A stretch of 64,000 nucleotides of DNA from Rotaria sordida. Lineage: Eukaryota > Rotifera > Eurotatoria > Philodinida > Philodinidae. The position numbers and the translations under genes are program-made. This document shows, piece by piece, positions 1 through 10,855 of the stretch (position 1 is the stretch's first letter; each line of letters opens with the position of its first letter). Where the stretch lies: the NCBI GenBank assembly GCA_905250125.1, contig CAJNOL010000005.1:492236-556235 (forward strand). The letters run 5' to 3'. The notes under the pieces are model-generated. The model was not told where the DNA came from, did no database searches, and saw only the letters and a list, made by a program, of their open reading frames with translations.

Positions 1-3000
1 AAAGCAGCTGTCACACAAAATTCGAAAAGAAAAGATGTAAAAACAATGTCTAAAATAAGGGCAAACCGATTTTGTCGATTAGCAAAATATATAAGTAGGT
101 CTTTGTTATTTTTAGCACACAAAAAAAAACAATATTGCAGTAAAAGAGTTTAAAAGATTATTGAGTAAACTCTTTAGAAAACAAGTATCATTATGGCATA
201 TATGGAAACCACTTTATTCACTTTCTCGTTTAAAACGTTATTACTTAATCTCGAATTCCAATTAATACCAAGATCAGTAATGTCTGGAACACAATGAATA
301 GTTGCATGCATTTTTCTTTCTAAAGTTTCCGAATATTTTCACATTGAATTTATTCATCGTCTTCTGTGAATTCTTTCATAGCATGATCATCAACGAATGA
401 ATGCTAACTTTCATTCATAATTCTATATTCTATATAAAAAGATTGACAACTATGTATCAATTCACAAAATAGAATTTGAACGACTTCTTGATCTATAAAA
501 ACAAAAAAAAACTTCATCTTGCATTACAGACAATCACAAGGCAATAATAATGCAAATTAATTCGTAGATTAGATCGAATACTCTTCTCATAAACTTTTTA
601 ATATAAATAGAGGAATCAGTCAAAAGTGTCTAGACAAAATAGAGAATTTAAAGTTCTATAAAACTGTTTACTTATTTTTTCCGATAAGTTTCTCTTGTTG
701 ATGCTAAGTTGAAATTATTTACATATACTCCATCATGCAACTGCAACTTCCTATTTTCTTAATTAATGGAAGCATTTGCTCATCAAGGCGAATGCTGACA
801 GTAAATGATTTCATATCAATAAAAAGAAAATTTCATGCTATATACTTCCACGGTCGTTTCAAGGTTTCTGGTGACGTAAATCAGAAGAAAAGGCATAGAA
901 CTGATATTCATCAATAGTTTTGATACAGTGTGGAAAACCATGTTTTGAAAAGACAAAAATCACTCTACAAAAGGTTTATTATTGAGCTACCGAATGTAGA
1001 ATTCAATTCTGAATAAAATAATGTAACTTCTAAATTGAATAGTGACAATGCTACCGAAGGAACTACTCCAATCGATAGCCACTGTTTGAACTGACATTGG
1101 ACTCACAGACGGATCTCACTGAGAATAACAAACATGTGAAAGGGTTCGTTTCTATGGGCTTTTATCTCAGAGTTATGACCACTTTAGCGGATAGATTTCA
1201 AAAATTCAAATGGCAGAATTTCGATCTAAAACTTTGCTGCTAGATAGATATAATGACTCTTTGAATATCCTGAAATTTTCAGTCAAAGAGAATGTTCCTT
1301 CATCAAATTATTGGTGACATATCTATGACAAAAGGCTATTTCTGAAAATTCAATATCTTGAAGAAGAAATATTTGTTTCGGTTGAAATTTTCAGGATATT
1401 CAAAAAGTCATTATACCTATCTATGGACAAAATTTTGGGTCGAAATTCTGTCATCTGACTTTTTGGGATCTATTCACTAAACTGATCATAACTCTGAGAT
1501 AAAAGTCTGTGGGAACGAATCCTTGAAGGCTTTGTCTAGTCTTACTGAGACCTGCCTGTGAGTCCAATACGGACTCAAACGGTGGATTTCAGTTGGAATA
1601 GTTTCCTCCTAAGATTATTTTGAATTAAAAAAGAAAAATTGTACAAGTCTATCATAAAAGGTTTCATTCGATGTTTTCAATTCTTTTTAATTTCAAAGCT
1701 GCTTATCCCAAAATATTTCATCTAAAATTCTAAAAGATATATTCAAAGATGCAGAATTAAATGAAGAATTTTGTGGTATTCTTGAAATTCCAGTGGAAAA
1801 TTCTATACAAAAAAAATTCTGGTATATTTTTGATTATTTTGAACGTCGCAGTTGAGCAATTGTATAGATATTCATCTTTTAAAATTGGCACTAACAAAGA
1901 AAATTTATTTGAAAAGTCAAGTGAAAAGTTTTGTAGAGTTTTAAATTCTCTATCTTTTGGCACATAAACAAAATATTTTTACGAATTTAATGTGGTGCGA
2001 AGTAGAATATTTCTATAGTCAGTCGCGTATGCATTTGACATCCATATTTTGCCCGTTTTTCACTGTAAACAAAATCTGTACTTTGTTCCGTACAGATCTA
2101 GAGAACGACAAGTCGCTAGAAACTCGTTTGAACTTTGTTAGAGAGATCGATCTTTCGAGATGATACAAACGTTTTTGAATCTGTGATATGAGTTTTTGTT
2201 CATCTTCAGTAAGCTTCTCAAAATGACGATTTGGTCTCAATGTTTTAACTGAAGTAATTAAAAGTGTTGAACTTATCTTAAGTCAGCTGCTTTGAGCAGG
2301 AGCGATAATAAAAATTTTCGATAAGCTAAGACCAACTCGAGATGATATCGTTTATCGTTCTTATATTAATTGAAATGCCATTGCCGAAATTTGAGATCAC
2401 TTCGCATTGTATTTATGTTGTCCTTTATCCAAAGTTAATTACTTTCGGCCGCGATGATCTCGAAAACGAAAAGTCATAAAATACTGGTTCATATGTAAAG
2501 ATATAAAAAGCAATTTTTTTGCAGATTTAGCTTTCTTTTTCAAGTCTCGACATAATTACAACGATGACAAGTTGACTTTATTCATCCAAACTACATGGAC
2601 AGCTGATAATAGATAACAGAAAATATAGATAATTAAGCAATAAATCTACAGTGTTTCTTAGAAACATGTTGATACATGTCGACAGAATTCTCATAGTAAT
2701 AAATTTTCCATGTTTGCTTTACTATCCCTTTTATACTTCGATCATAAGGTACTTCGAATTTTTTATAAGGACGAGACGAAAGAAACTTGTTACTCTGAGC
2801 TATAAATATCTCGAGATGTAAACCGTTGTATAATTAACCGTAGAAACGATTATCCGTTTTTTTTTTAATGAGATATCGATTTTTTCAATTATCGACATTC
2901 GTAGTTTTGCATCGCATTTCTCAATCGTGATAAAATCACAAAAAACAAAAAATCAAATTAAATAATTTTCATTAACTCGAGATAGTGTATTTGTTTACAT

Positions 3001-3021
3001 ATTTAATAAGAACAAAAATTT
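1..3021. other. Gene-free flank with one fold-back repeat
   Basis: I see no coding region I can defend in these 3 kb. The only strong structure is the long inverted repeat at 1056-1611. A minus-strand reading at 2019-2240 contains a protein-like stretch (HFEKLTEDEQKLISQIQKRL), but it has no partner exon or recognisable domain, so it could be an exon relic or chance. Confidence 0.6.
1056..1611. repeat. Long fold-back inverted repeat
   Basis: The left arm (about 1056-1290) and the right arm (about 1376-1611) are reverse complements over some 230 bp with scattered mismatches and small gaps. Anchors include 'tttatctcagagttatga' in the left arm against 'tcataactctgagataaaag' in the right, and 'ttgaatatcctgaaa' against 'tttcaggatattcaa'. 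The unpaired centre is about 85 bp. No ORF is present. The structure resembles a fold-back or long-TIR non-autonomous transposon; no target duplication was identified. Confidence 0.75.
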
Positions 3022-3909
3022 TCAACGTGAAAATAAATTTGTTTGTCTCATCATTCGAATAAATTCATGACGATCTATACGTCCATCACCACTACGATCA
3101 GCTGCTTGAAACATTAATTGTAAATCAAGTTCACTTAATTTTAAACCTGTTTGTTCATTTATTCGACGAAGAATATTCATATCAATATATTCACAACCTT
3201 CTTTAAAAACAAAAGAAAAGAAAATAAGAAAAAAAAACCATAAGTGAAAAATTTAAATCTCATACCAATATCAAATAATTGAAAAGCTAAATTTAATTCA
3301 TCATAATCATCTTGTTCTTCACTTTGAAAATTCGCAAGTAAAAGAAGAAATTCACCAAAATCAAGTGTTCTATAAATAATCAAAATTCTTCATTTTTATA
3401 TTTTTCTTTAAAACGAAAATATTTATTTCTTACAAATTATCTCGACTTTCTTTTTCTATATAAGCAACACATTTTTCAACTGTTATATTAACACCTAATG
3501 TTCTCATTGCATAGACAATTTCTTTTGGTTTAAGATTTCTAATACAAAGACAGATATTTATTTATATAAAAATAGTTAATATCAAACCCTCGACGTTTAT
3601 GATCAAAAAAATCGAATACTTCTTTGAGATCACGAATTTCTTGTGCAGTAAAATGCATATAAACACCACGTGAAAGACGAATACCAGCTATATCTCGTTC
3701 ATCTAATGGATGATTTTCCAATGATGCTAATAACTATTGTCAAATGAAATTATTTTATGTAAAGAACTTTCTTTCTTTCTTTCTTTTTGATTATAGTTTA
3801 CTTGAGCTCCGATTGCTGGATGTGGTGGTACCCAATCGATACGTGTACCAGATGATGTACGTCTATTCTTTGTATCAGCTGATGGAGTTTTTAATTTTGA
3901 TCGTCTCAT
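3022..3909 (-). CDS. Four-EF-hand centrin/calmodulin-like protein
   Basis: Five exons (3909-3802, 3733-3588, 3538-3434, 3369-3266, 3200-3022) join in frame to 213 residues. After a basic N-terminal tail (MRRSKLKTPSADTKNRR) come four EF-hand units in the centrin/calmodulin arrangement. The first (FTAQEIRDLKEVFDFFDHKRRG) is followed by LKPKEIVYAMRTLGV, the usual helix after loop one. Loops one to three are degenerate (DHKRRGNLKPKE lacks several acidic ligands). Loop four, DRSGDGRIDRHE, is canonical with D1, S3, D5 and E12, so probably one high-affinity Ca2+ site remains. Length and tail suit a centrin-like cytoskeletal or ciliary EF-hand protein, but the exact orthologue is not recognised. A splice-acceptor-like TTTTTCAG lies about 20 nt upstream of the ATG with no visible upstream exon. 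Confidence 0.85.
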
Positions 3910-4366
3910 TTCGTTTTTTTTTTATCTGAAAAATTTATTATTATTTAGATGTAGAAAAGATAATTTTTCATGCGAAAATCGTATTCTTTTATTAGTTTAA
4001 ATGAATCGATCATAAATTTCAAAAAAAAAACTTTTTATAATTAAATTGCTAAATTTTTTCTATTAACTTGATATTTGTAAAAATAGAAACATAAAATCAT
4101 TGAATTAGTGAAAATGATTCTATATTAATCCATTCAATGTATATAAAAAGCATCGAAGAATATTATCTTTTGAGAGATGTAGAAATATCTTAACGATCGG
4201 AAAATTCTTATTGTTTTTACTAAAATGTTAATCGAAATTATTTACTTCGTTTTTCATAAATACATTGTTTGTACAATGCGAATATGACTTTCTCTTCTTC
4301 TCTCTGATTGACCTGAATGAAAAGTATTTTATGATTTATTATGAAAAAAATGGCTATCTATCAACA

Positions 4367-4573
4367 TTAATTTCTAATCATATATTGTTTACTTCTACAT
4401 AGAGTTTCACATCTCTCTTTGTACATATACATATTTACTAAACTTATCCAATAAACAATACCACCAGCAGGAAAACCAAATAATATATAATAAATTATAC
4501 TCATCCATTCGATGACAAACATCGATGGCATACCATTTTTTTTTCTTACATGATCATTTTTTAATTGGTCCAT
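4367..4573 (-). CDS. Small single-TM protein, hypothetical
   Basis: A 68-residue reading frame opens with MDQLKNDHVRKKNGMPSMF. It contains one hydrophobic stretch of about 25 residues (WMSIIYYILFGFPAGGIVYW), then a basic, Cys-containing tail (YKERCETLCRSKQYMIRN). The sequence TTTTATTTTAG sits 10 nt upstream of the ATG and looks like a real 3' splice site. That supports a transcribed small gene with a 5'-UTR intron or a trans-spliced leader. No family is recognised. An unrelated chance frame remains possible because the sequence is AT-rich. Confidence 0.4.
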   Translation of the reverse strand: MDQLKNDHVRKKNGMPSMFVIEWMSIIYYILFGFPAGGIVYWISLVNMYMYKERCETLCRSKQYMIRN

Positions 4574-6233
4574 TTTTCAATTCCTAAAATAAAAATTATA
4601 TAAAACTAAACAGCGAAAAACAAAGATACATCAACAAAACTAGAATATTTTAGAGGTTTTTTTCTAAACAATAAAAATTCTCTTTTATTCATCTTCTCAA
4701 CCTGAATGAATTGAAAGCATGTGCGATTTTTTGATAAAAAATTCTTTTAACAAGTGTGATCGATTATTATTTATTTTTTTGGTCGGTAACTTAGGTGATT
4801 CGATCAACCAATAGGAAGACATATAGAACTAGAATGAAAAAAAAGTAATTGCTATTCAATTAGAAAAAATAATAAAATATGTTTCTAAAGATAATCTACA
4901 CAAAAATTACCAATCTAATTTCAACGAGATATTTAACTTACATCTGACTAGTCATAGTGTACTAAAAGCAGCCATATTGTAATTTCCGTTTAAACCAATA
5001 TTCTGAACCTCAAAGGAGTAGATTCTATAATTTACAATTGTAATCAAAAGTCTATTTTAGTTAAATTCGACTTGAATCTCATTGATTGTACTTGAAACTC
5101 GAAGAAACTTAGAAATAAATTTAGTCAGTGCCAACTTGATTTTAATGCACAAGTTATGAATTAAAATATATCTATCGTTCTTATGCATTTATATTTCATT
5201 TTTTTTAAAGATTATACTTGCTCAAGAACCATTAATGCAAAAAATGTGTTGTTTCTTATTGTCTCAACAGAGGTACTCGGAATTGAAAAATATTCTCTAA
5301 ACAATGATTCACAAGAGGTGCATTATATCTACGAAGAATACATGTACTTTGAAATTATTTTACTCATTTACTCGAGATGTTTTCGAAAGAAATACTTAAA
5401 AGCGAGATAATCATTTCTTCTAGAGCATTTAACTATCTATCATCATTTGAAATCAATAGAGATTACAATTCCAAAATCTTATTATTGGTTTTTCTCGAAA
5501 ATATGTAAGATTTATTAAGTTGATGTTGATCAATACAAAAACATCCTTTGCAATTCAACGAAATAGAATTCGTTAAAAGTTATATTAGATTTTAATTCAT
5601 ATTTTAGTCTCACAGTAATTCCTGTTGTTAAACTTTGATTAATCAAATTTTCTTTTTCCTTAGAAAAACGCTAATTAATCTTTTTACACATAATGAATTG
5701 TATATTTTTTTTTGCTTCTGTTACTATCACTAAAATTTTAATAATAGATTTTAGACAATTTCAAACATGCAATTAAGATCATTTTTCTGAATAAAATAGA
5801 AAAAAATATTTGTGAATAAATAGATGAAAAAAACTGATAAGATCATGTTGTGAAGAAAATTGATCAAAGTTTTTTTTTTAAAATTTACAACAAAGATTCT
5901 TTTTCTTCTTTATTTAAACAAAGCAATTGAAATGATAGAAGCTAAGTATGAACGATGGTAAAAATATATCACTTGAATTTGTTATAAAGAAGAAATAGAA
6001 AACTTCAACTCTTCTCGAATTACTTAATTGATTGACATTAAGTGATAAGATATAAAAGATCAAGTTTATTAAGTTGAATGAGAAACAGCAACCAAGTTTC
6101 ATTCTTTTCATCTGTTATGTTTCGTGAATGAATCAAACGAGAGTGAAAAAAACCAAAACAAATTTTATTATTTATATTCTTACTGTGAAACAAATCTTAG
6201 CAAAAATATTTTTTATTTAACCTATCAACAGTC
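4574..6233. other. AT-rich intergenic stretch
   Basis: I see no gene, RNA or clear repeat between the small membrane protein and the coiled-coil gene. Short frames at 5183-5410 (+) and 5914-6111 (-) have no domain, splice context or plausible composition. Confidence 0.5.
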
Positions 6234-6801
6234 ATGGCACTAAGTCGAACAAAACCGGTAATGTGCATGAGTTTTTGAATTAATTAATATACTATTGTAG
6301 AGAAGATGAATAATTGTAATGTGAACGAAGATTTTTTTGTTATTCTTCATTTATTTATACAGTTGTTTTTTTTTCTCGTCTAAATAGAATATTCACAATG
6401 AGTTATTTCATCAACGTTATAGTGAATTAAGTGATGAAATTCGTGCGAAAAATAAACGTGAAGATCGTCTTCTTGATATTCGTTTAAAATATTATGAACG
6501 TGAAAAAAATATTCGTTTGAATATTTTACGTAAAGAACAACATCAACTAGAACGTACACGTTCATTACTTATTGAATCATTAAATAGAATTCATCAAGAT
6601 AAACAAAATCCATTAATAGCGTCACTTATTGCAGAGAAAACAAAACTAGAATCTTCAATAGTGCAATTATCAACACCAGAATTATTCAATATAGATTGGG
6701 AACCAAGTTCACATTTAAAACAAGCAGAATTAATACCATCGATTCCAACTGATAAAACAATTAAACCTAAAAGTGTCATACGACCTCATTCAGCAGGTTA
6801 A
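6234..6801 (+). CDS. Short coiled-coil protein, unrecognised
   Basis: Two exons (6234-6257 and 6388-6801) encode 145 residues. The first gives only MALSRTKP; the join is phase 0 across a 130-bp GT-AG intron. Residues about 15-100 are charged, with heptad-like spacing of L/I and many K, R and E (RYSELSDEIRAKNKREDRLL, EREKNIRLNILRKEQHQLER), so a coiled coil is likely. The C-terminus is Pro/Ser/Lys-rich and uncharged overall. No known family is recognised. It converges on the KCNQ-like gene, whose stop codon lies about 80 bp downstream. CAACAG just before the ATG could be a leader splice acceptor. Confidence 0.75.
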
Positions 6802-6883
6802 TTACAAAACTTATTTGAAAAATAATTTGTACAAAGAAAAAAAACACAAAAAAATAAAAATAAAAATCTTTCTGATTCTTTTC

Positions 6884-9800
6884 TTATGCGTTTTCAACTA
6901 ATGTTAATGCTAATTGTTCTAAATAATTTAATTTTGTTTCAAATCGAATTGCTGTTTGTTCAACTTCTTCAATACGAGCACTTAAACTTAATTGTCGTTT
7001 TTGTTCATCAGATAAATATGAAGCTGGTTTTGTTGTACCTAATACTAAATCTAAACGACGTTGTACATCATTTAACATAATTGATAAACGATTATTCATT
7101 TGTGTATTTTCTTTAACAACATCTTTTATATCAATAGGACGTTTTGCTTGTTGAAATTTTTTACAAGCAACCAAATATTTAAGTATACGAATAACTTTTA
7201 TTGCTGTTATATAACGTTTTGGTAAATCATTGATACTTATTATTGATTTTCGTCGAATACGATTTGATTTTATTGTTGTTGTCATTGGATCTGTAACATT
7301 AAATTGTAATGAATTCATTTCAGAAGATGTATTATCTGTTGATGCAATTACCAATGGTACTGTATTATGAATTGTTGATAAAGGACCATCCATACGACGT
7401 TGAATTATTGTGTAAATTTTCCATGTTGATACAAAACGATCACCATGATAAACACATCGAAGACGCCACCAATTACGTATAACAGTAGCAGCAGCAGGTA
7501 CAAGACGACTTAATGCTTCATCACGTTTTTGTTCTTGAACTTTTATAGCAAGGCCCTTTTTAAGTTTAAAAAAAAATATGTATGACGAGAAAAAAACCAA
7601 GAAATGTATTTTACATACACTTCCAATAATGCCTGTTGGTAAACACCAAAATGCAACACCAAGAAAACAAATTGTTGTTGTTATCATTTTAGCAATATAT
7701 GTTGTAGGATAAAGATCACCAAAACCAATTGTTGTCATCTATAATTAATATTTAAATTTTAGAAATGAAGATAAAAATTGATTAGGTTTTCAATTCTTTG
7801 TTTTTTGTTTTGAAGGATTCAAACATATTTATCTCTGTTTAATTAATATATTCGAAAAGTTAGTCACAAATTTAGACTTTGTTTTAATTCAATTAATAGA
7901 AAAATAATATGATGTTTATGCTTGACTAGATAAATCTTCTACTAGTGAAGAATAATGATAAACAGTAGATTGTTTAAGACTTCCTGAAATTTTCATCAGA
8001 AAAATCGAAACAGAATATAGTCGGAATTCTGATCTTTTATAAACGACATGATCTTTTTTGACATCGCGTTTATTTGCCAAAATTTGTAATGATTTCTGTC
8101 ATCATCTGCTTGCAAACCTATTTATGTTTTTCCAAAAATTCTCGAAAGAGCTTCATTGTAATCAATTACTTTTTGTTTTGTTTGAAAGAGTATGTGAGGC
8201 TGCAGTGTCCGTTTTTTGAATTAAGCCTGTTTTATTATTATATAAAAATACACTTCTAGAAATGCATGACCATTGTTTGAGGCTTTCAAAAAAAAAATTA
8301 AATCTATAGAATGGGGTCCGCACTCTTTTTGACCTTTGTTTGTTGAATATCTTTCGAAAACACCGTGATATAGGGTCATAGTCGCTTCACGACAGCCTCA
8401 CCATATGTTGAAAATTTCATACGATTTGAATATACTTAGTCTAGGATCAATTTTTGATTGGAGTCACAATGTGAAATTTCTAAAGAGTGTGTGGACACGA
8501 CTTATTTTCTGTCAAAAATACGTTTTTTTTTTACAAAAACATTAATTTCCAGTATTCAATAAAAAGCTAGATGGAGGGAAAAAAAATAAAATTTGTAAAA
8601 GAAGGTTTTCGATGTAAAATGTATGAGGGATCCTTACCCTATAAATTTGTCGGAAAAATTTTTATTTTAAAAATTAACAAATAACACATTACTTAATACA
8701 GTCATTTTTTGGGCTTAGGATTTTTCCAAACCTTAAAGTGGTAGAATAATTTTTTATATATCAAAAAGTCGGCTATTAGCCAAAGTATATTAGGCATTAT
8801 TCAAATCACAAAACATATCACTTTCATTTTTTTCTCGAAATATTCACGTTATTGGCCACTGCGAGAGTCTTAGTAACACTTAAGTATATAATTCTACAGT
8901 TTTGTACATTCATTTTTATATACGTTAGTACTTGCAGCTTTTGTTTCTTTTTGACATTTAAAAGTCTAGATTTTCTACTCAATTTCTTTCTAAAGCTATA
9001 TCAACATTGCTAAATCTCTAATTTTTAAACAGACAACAACTAATGATAGTAAAATCTAATTATGATTTTCGAATCTTTAGTTCTTTTTTCTTCAAATTTT
9101 GATTATTCATTATTCAGTCGATTCATCATTTTGAATAGAACAAGGGAAGAAAAGCATTTTGTTTTTATCCGTTTTAATGTGTTCGTCAAAGGATGGACAA
9201 CATGAATATATTTATATCGATCGTCAATGACTATTTGACATCTCCATAAAATTGATCTTTATAAGTCTATAAATTATGTTGATAGAACAATACGCAAATA
9301 GTTATCTTTCAAGATATTGTGATCATAAAAAACGTTCTATCAATAGATATTTGAGTTTAATCAAAAATATAATGTAAAATGCAAAAAAAAAACATATTTC
9401 TATGATATCTTCAAAAATTTTGTTCTTGTGTATGATGAAACTATGCAAACAATGTTCTTATACATTCCCCAACGTACATCTTTTTTTTTTTTTATCTCAA
9501 AAATTGAATAGTAAAAAACAAGTAACTCGTCAAATATGTAAAAGAAAAAAGCCTTTCTACTTTCAAAATACACATTACCGTGATAATTGAAAACCACATT
9601 GTATCAGCTACTGATTTAAATCGTCCAACACCTAAACTAGTATCAATAGGTGTTTCAGCAAGATAAACAAGATAAGAACCAGTAATAAGAAACATAAATG
9701 CAATAACTAATGTAATCGTAAGTTCTTGACGATGTGCTATAATAATATCTTTTAAAATTTTCCATGATGATAATTGTCTATCAACACGTAAAAATCGAAT

Positions 9801-10340
9801 CATTTGTAATGGTGGTAAAAATTTTAATGTTAATAATGGAAATTTTCTTATTTTTATACCTGTAGTTAATGCTAATATAAAACCAAATAAAGTTAATATA
9901 TCAAGCACAATAACTAGTCGACTTATAAACATTAAACGACCAAACCATGTTCGATATTTTGAAAGACAACCAGCTGACCATATACGTAATAATAATTCAC
10001 AAGTAAAAAATAAACATAAAGCTAATTCACCATAATATAATGGTGTATTTAATGTTGATCGCCATTCATCGATAGTTGATATTGAACCAAATATAAGTGA
10101 AATAAGAGTTAAAGCAAATACAAATAGATGATAAGCAAGTGTACGTGTGCCTTCTTGTCTTTCAAGAACATGATATATATCGATTTTATTAATAAATATT
10201 GTTGAAAACCATCGAAAAAATTTATGACGATTATCTTCATCATGTATATCAAATGTTACTGAATAAAGTGATGCAGTTGACATACGAGCATGAGATGGAT
10301 TAATACCATGTGACATAACATTTCGATGTCGAATACTCAT
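6884..10340 (-). CDS. KCNQ (Kv7)-type voltage-gated K+ channel
   Basis: Three exons (10340-9579, 7738-7619, 7555-6884) give 517 residues. The N-terminal motif VLERQEG before S1, segments S1-S6, the filter TTIGFGD (residues 256-262, Phe where most KCNQ have Tyr), the S6 end LPTGIIGSGLAIKVQEQ and an IQ-type calmodulin site (AAATVIRNWWRLRCVY) are all KCNQ hallmarks. So are helix B (CKKFQQAKRPIDIKDV) and a C-terminal coiled coil for tetramer assembly (NRLSIMLNDVQRRLDLVLG). It should form plasma-membrane tetramers that set resting potential. The S4 helix is odd: KFLPPLQMIRFLRVDRQ, with Lys at R1, Pro at R2 and Gln at position 3. The first intron is 1.84 kb and splits the pore just before the filter; the second is about 60 bp. 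TATCTAG ends 2 nt before the ATG. The gene is divergent from MAPK15. Confidence 0.93.
7739..9578 (-). other. Long intron of the KCNQ-like gene
   Basis: This 1.84-kb GT-AG intron is far longer than the usual 50-60 bp here. I see no coding sequence in it. Its central part (about 8270-8830) is less AT-biased and reads like the intronic repeats in MAPK15 and KLC (for example 'ggggtccgcactctttttga'), but I could not pair its arms confidently. Confidence 0.5.
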
Positions 10341-10855
10341 ATCTAGATATTAAAGATTTTAATGTATGCAACTGTTTTTATTCATCGATATTTAATCTTT
10401 ATTTAAGACTTCAGCGATTCGTAAATATTCTTTTCTCGTATTATAAAAGAAAAAGAAAAAGAAACAACGAAAAGGATACTATTACGTGACAAGAAAGACA
10501 AATATATTGTATAATGATATATTCTTTCTATTATCTTTTTATCAGTTAATTTATTCAAATAAAAATCATACTAATTTGAATTATAGAAATTATTAACATG
10601 AATGGAATTATTCTGTTTTTAACAATAGACTTTTTGTCTTAGCCATCTGGTGACCTCTATTTGTTAACCATTGTTACACCTACAATCTTGAGGGTGTTGT
10701 CATGTAATCTATCATCAGATAAAACATCTGATGGTTATCATTCTTGACCCAAAAAAATAAAAGAACATGTTTAAGTATCATTTCTTTTTAGTATAGAATT
10801 CACATGCAAAGAAAAATAGTTTAAATAAAAAACACTCGAAAATTTTCATCTAAAA
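10341..10855. promoter_or_regulatory. Shared spacer between KCNQ-like gene and MAPK15
   Basis: This 515-bp spacer separates two divergent start codons, so it must hold both promoters. A less AT-rich block at about 10635-10745 contains 'catctggtgacctc' and 'catcagataaaacatctgatgg'. The latter forms a short palindrome (CATCAGAT/ATCTGATG) that could be a regulatory site. No TATA box or known motif can be assigned with certainty. Confidence 0.4.

Noticed and set aside
2019-2240. A protein-like minus-strand frame as a gene
   Set aside because: No partner exons, no recognisable domain and no splice support; kept only as a remark in the flank entry.
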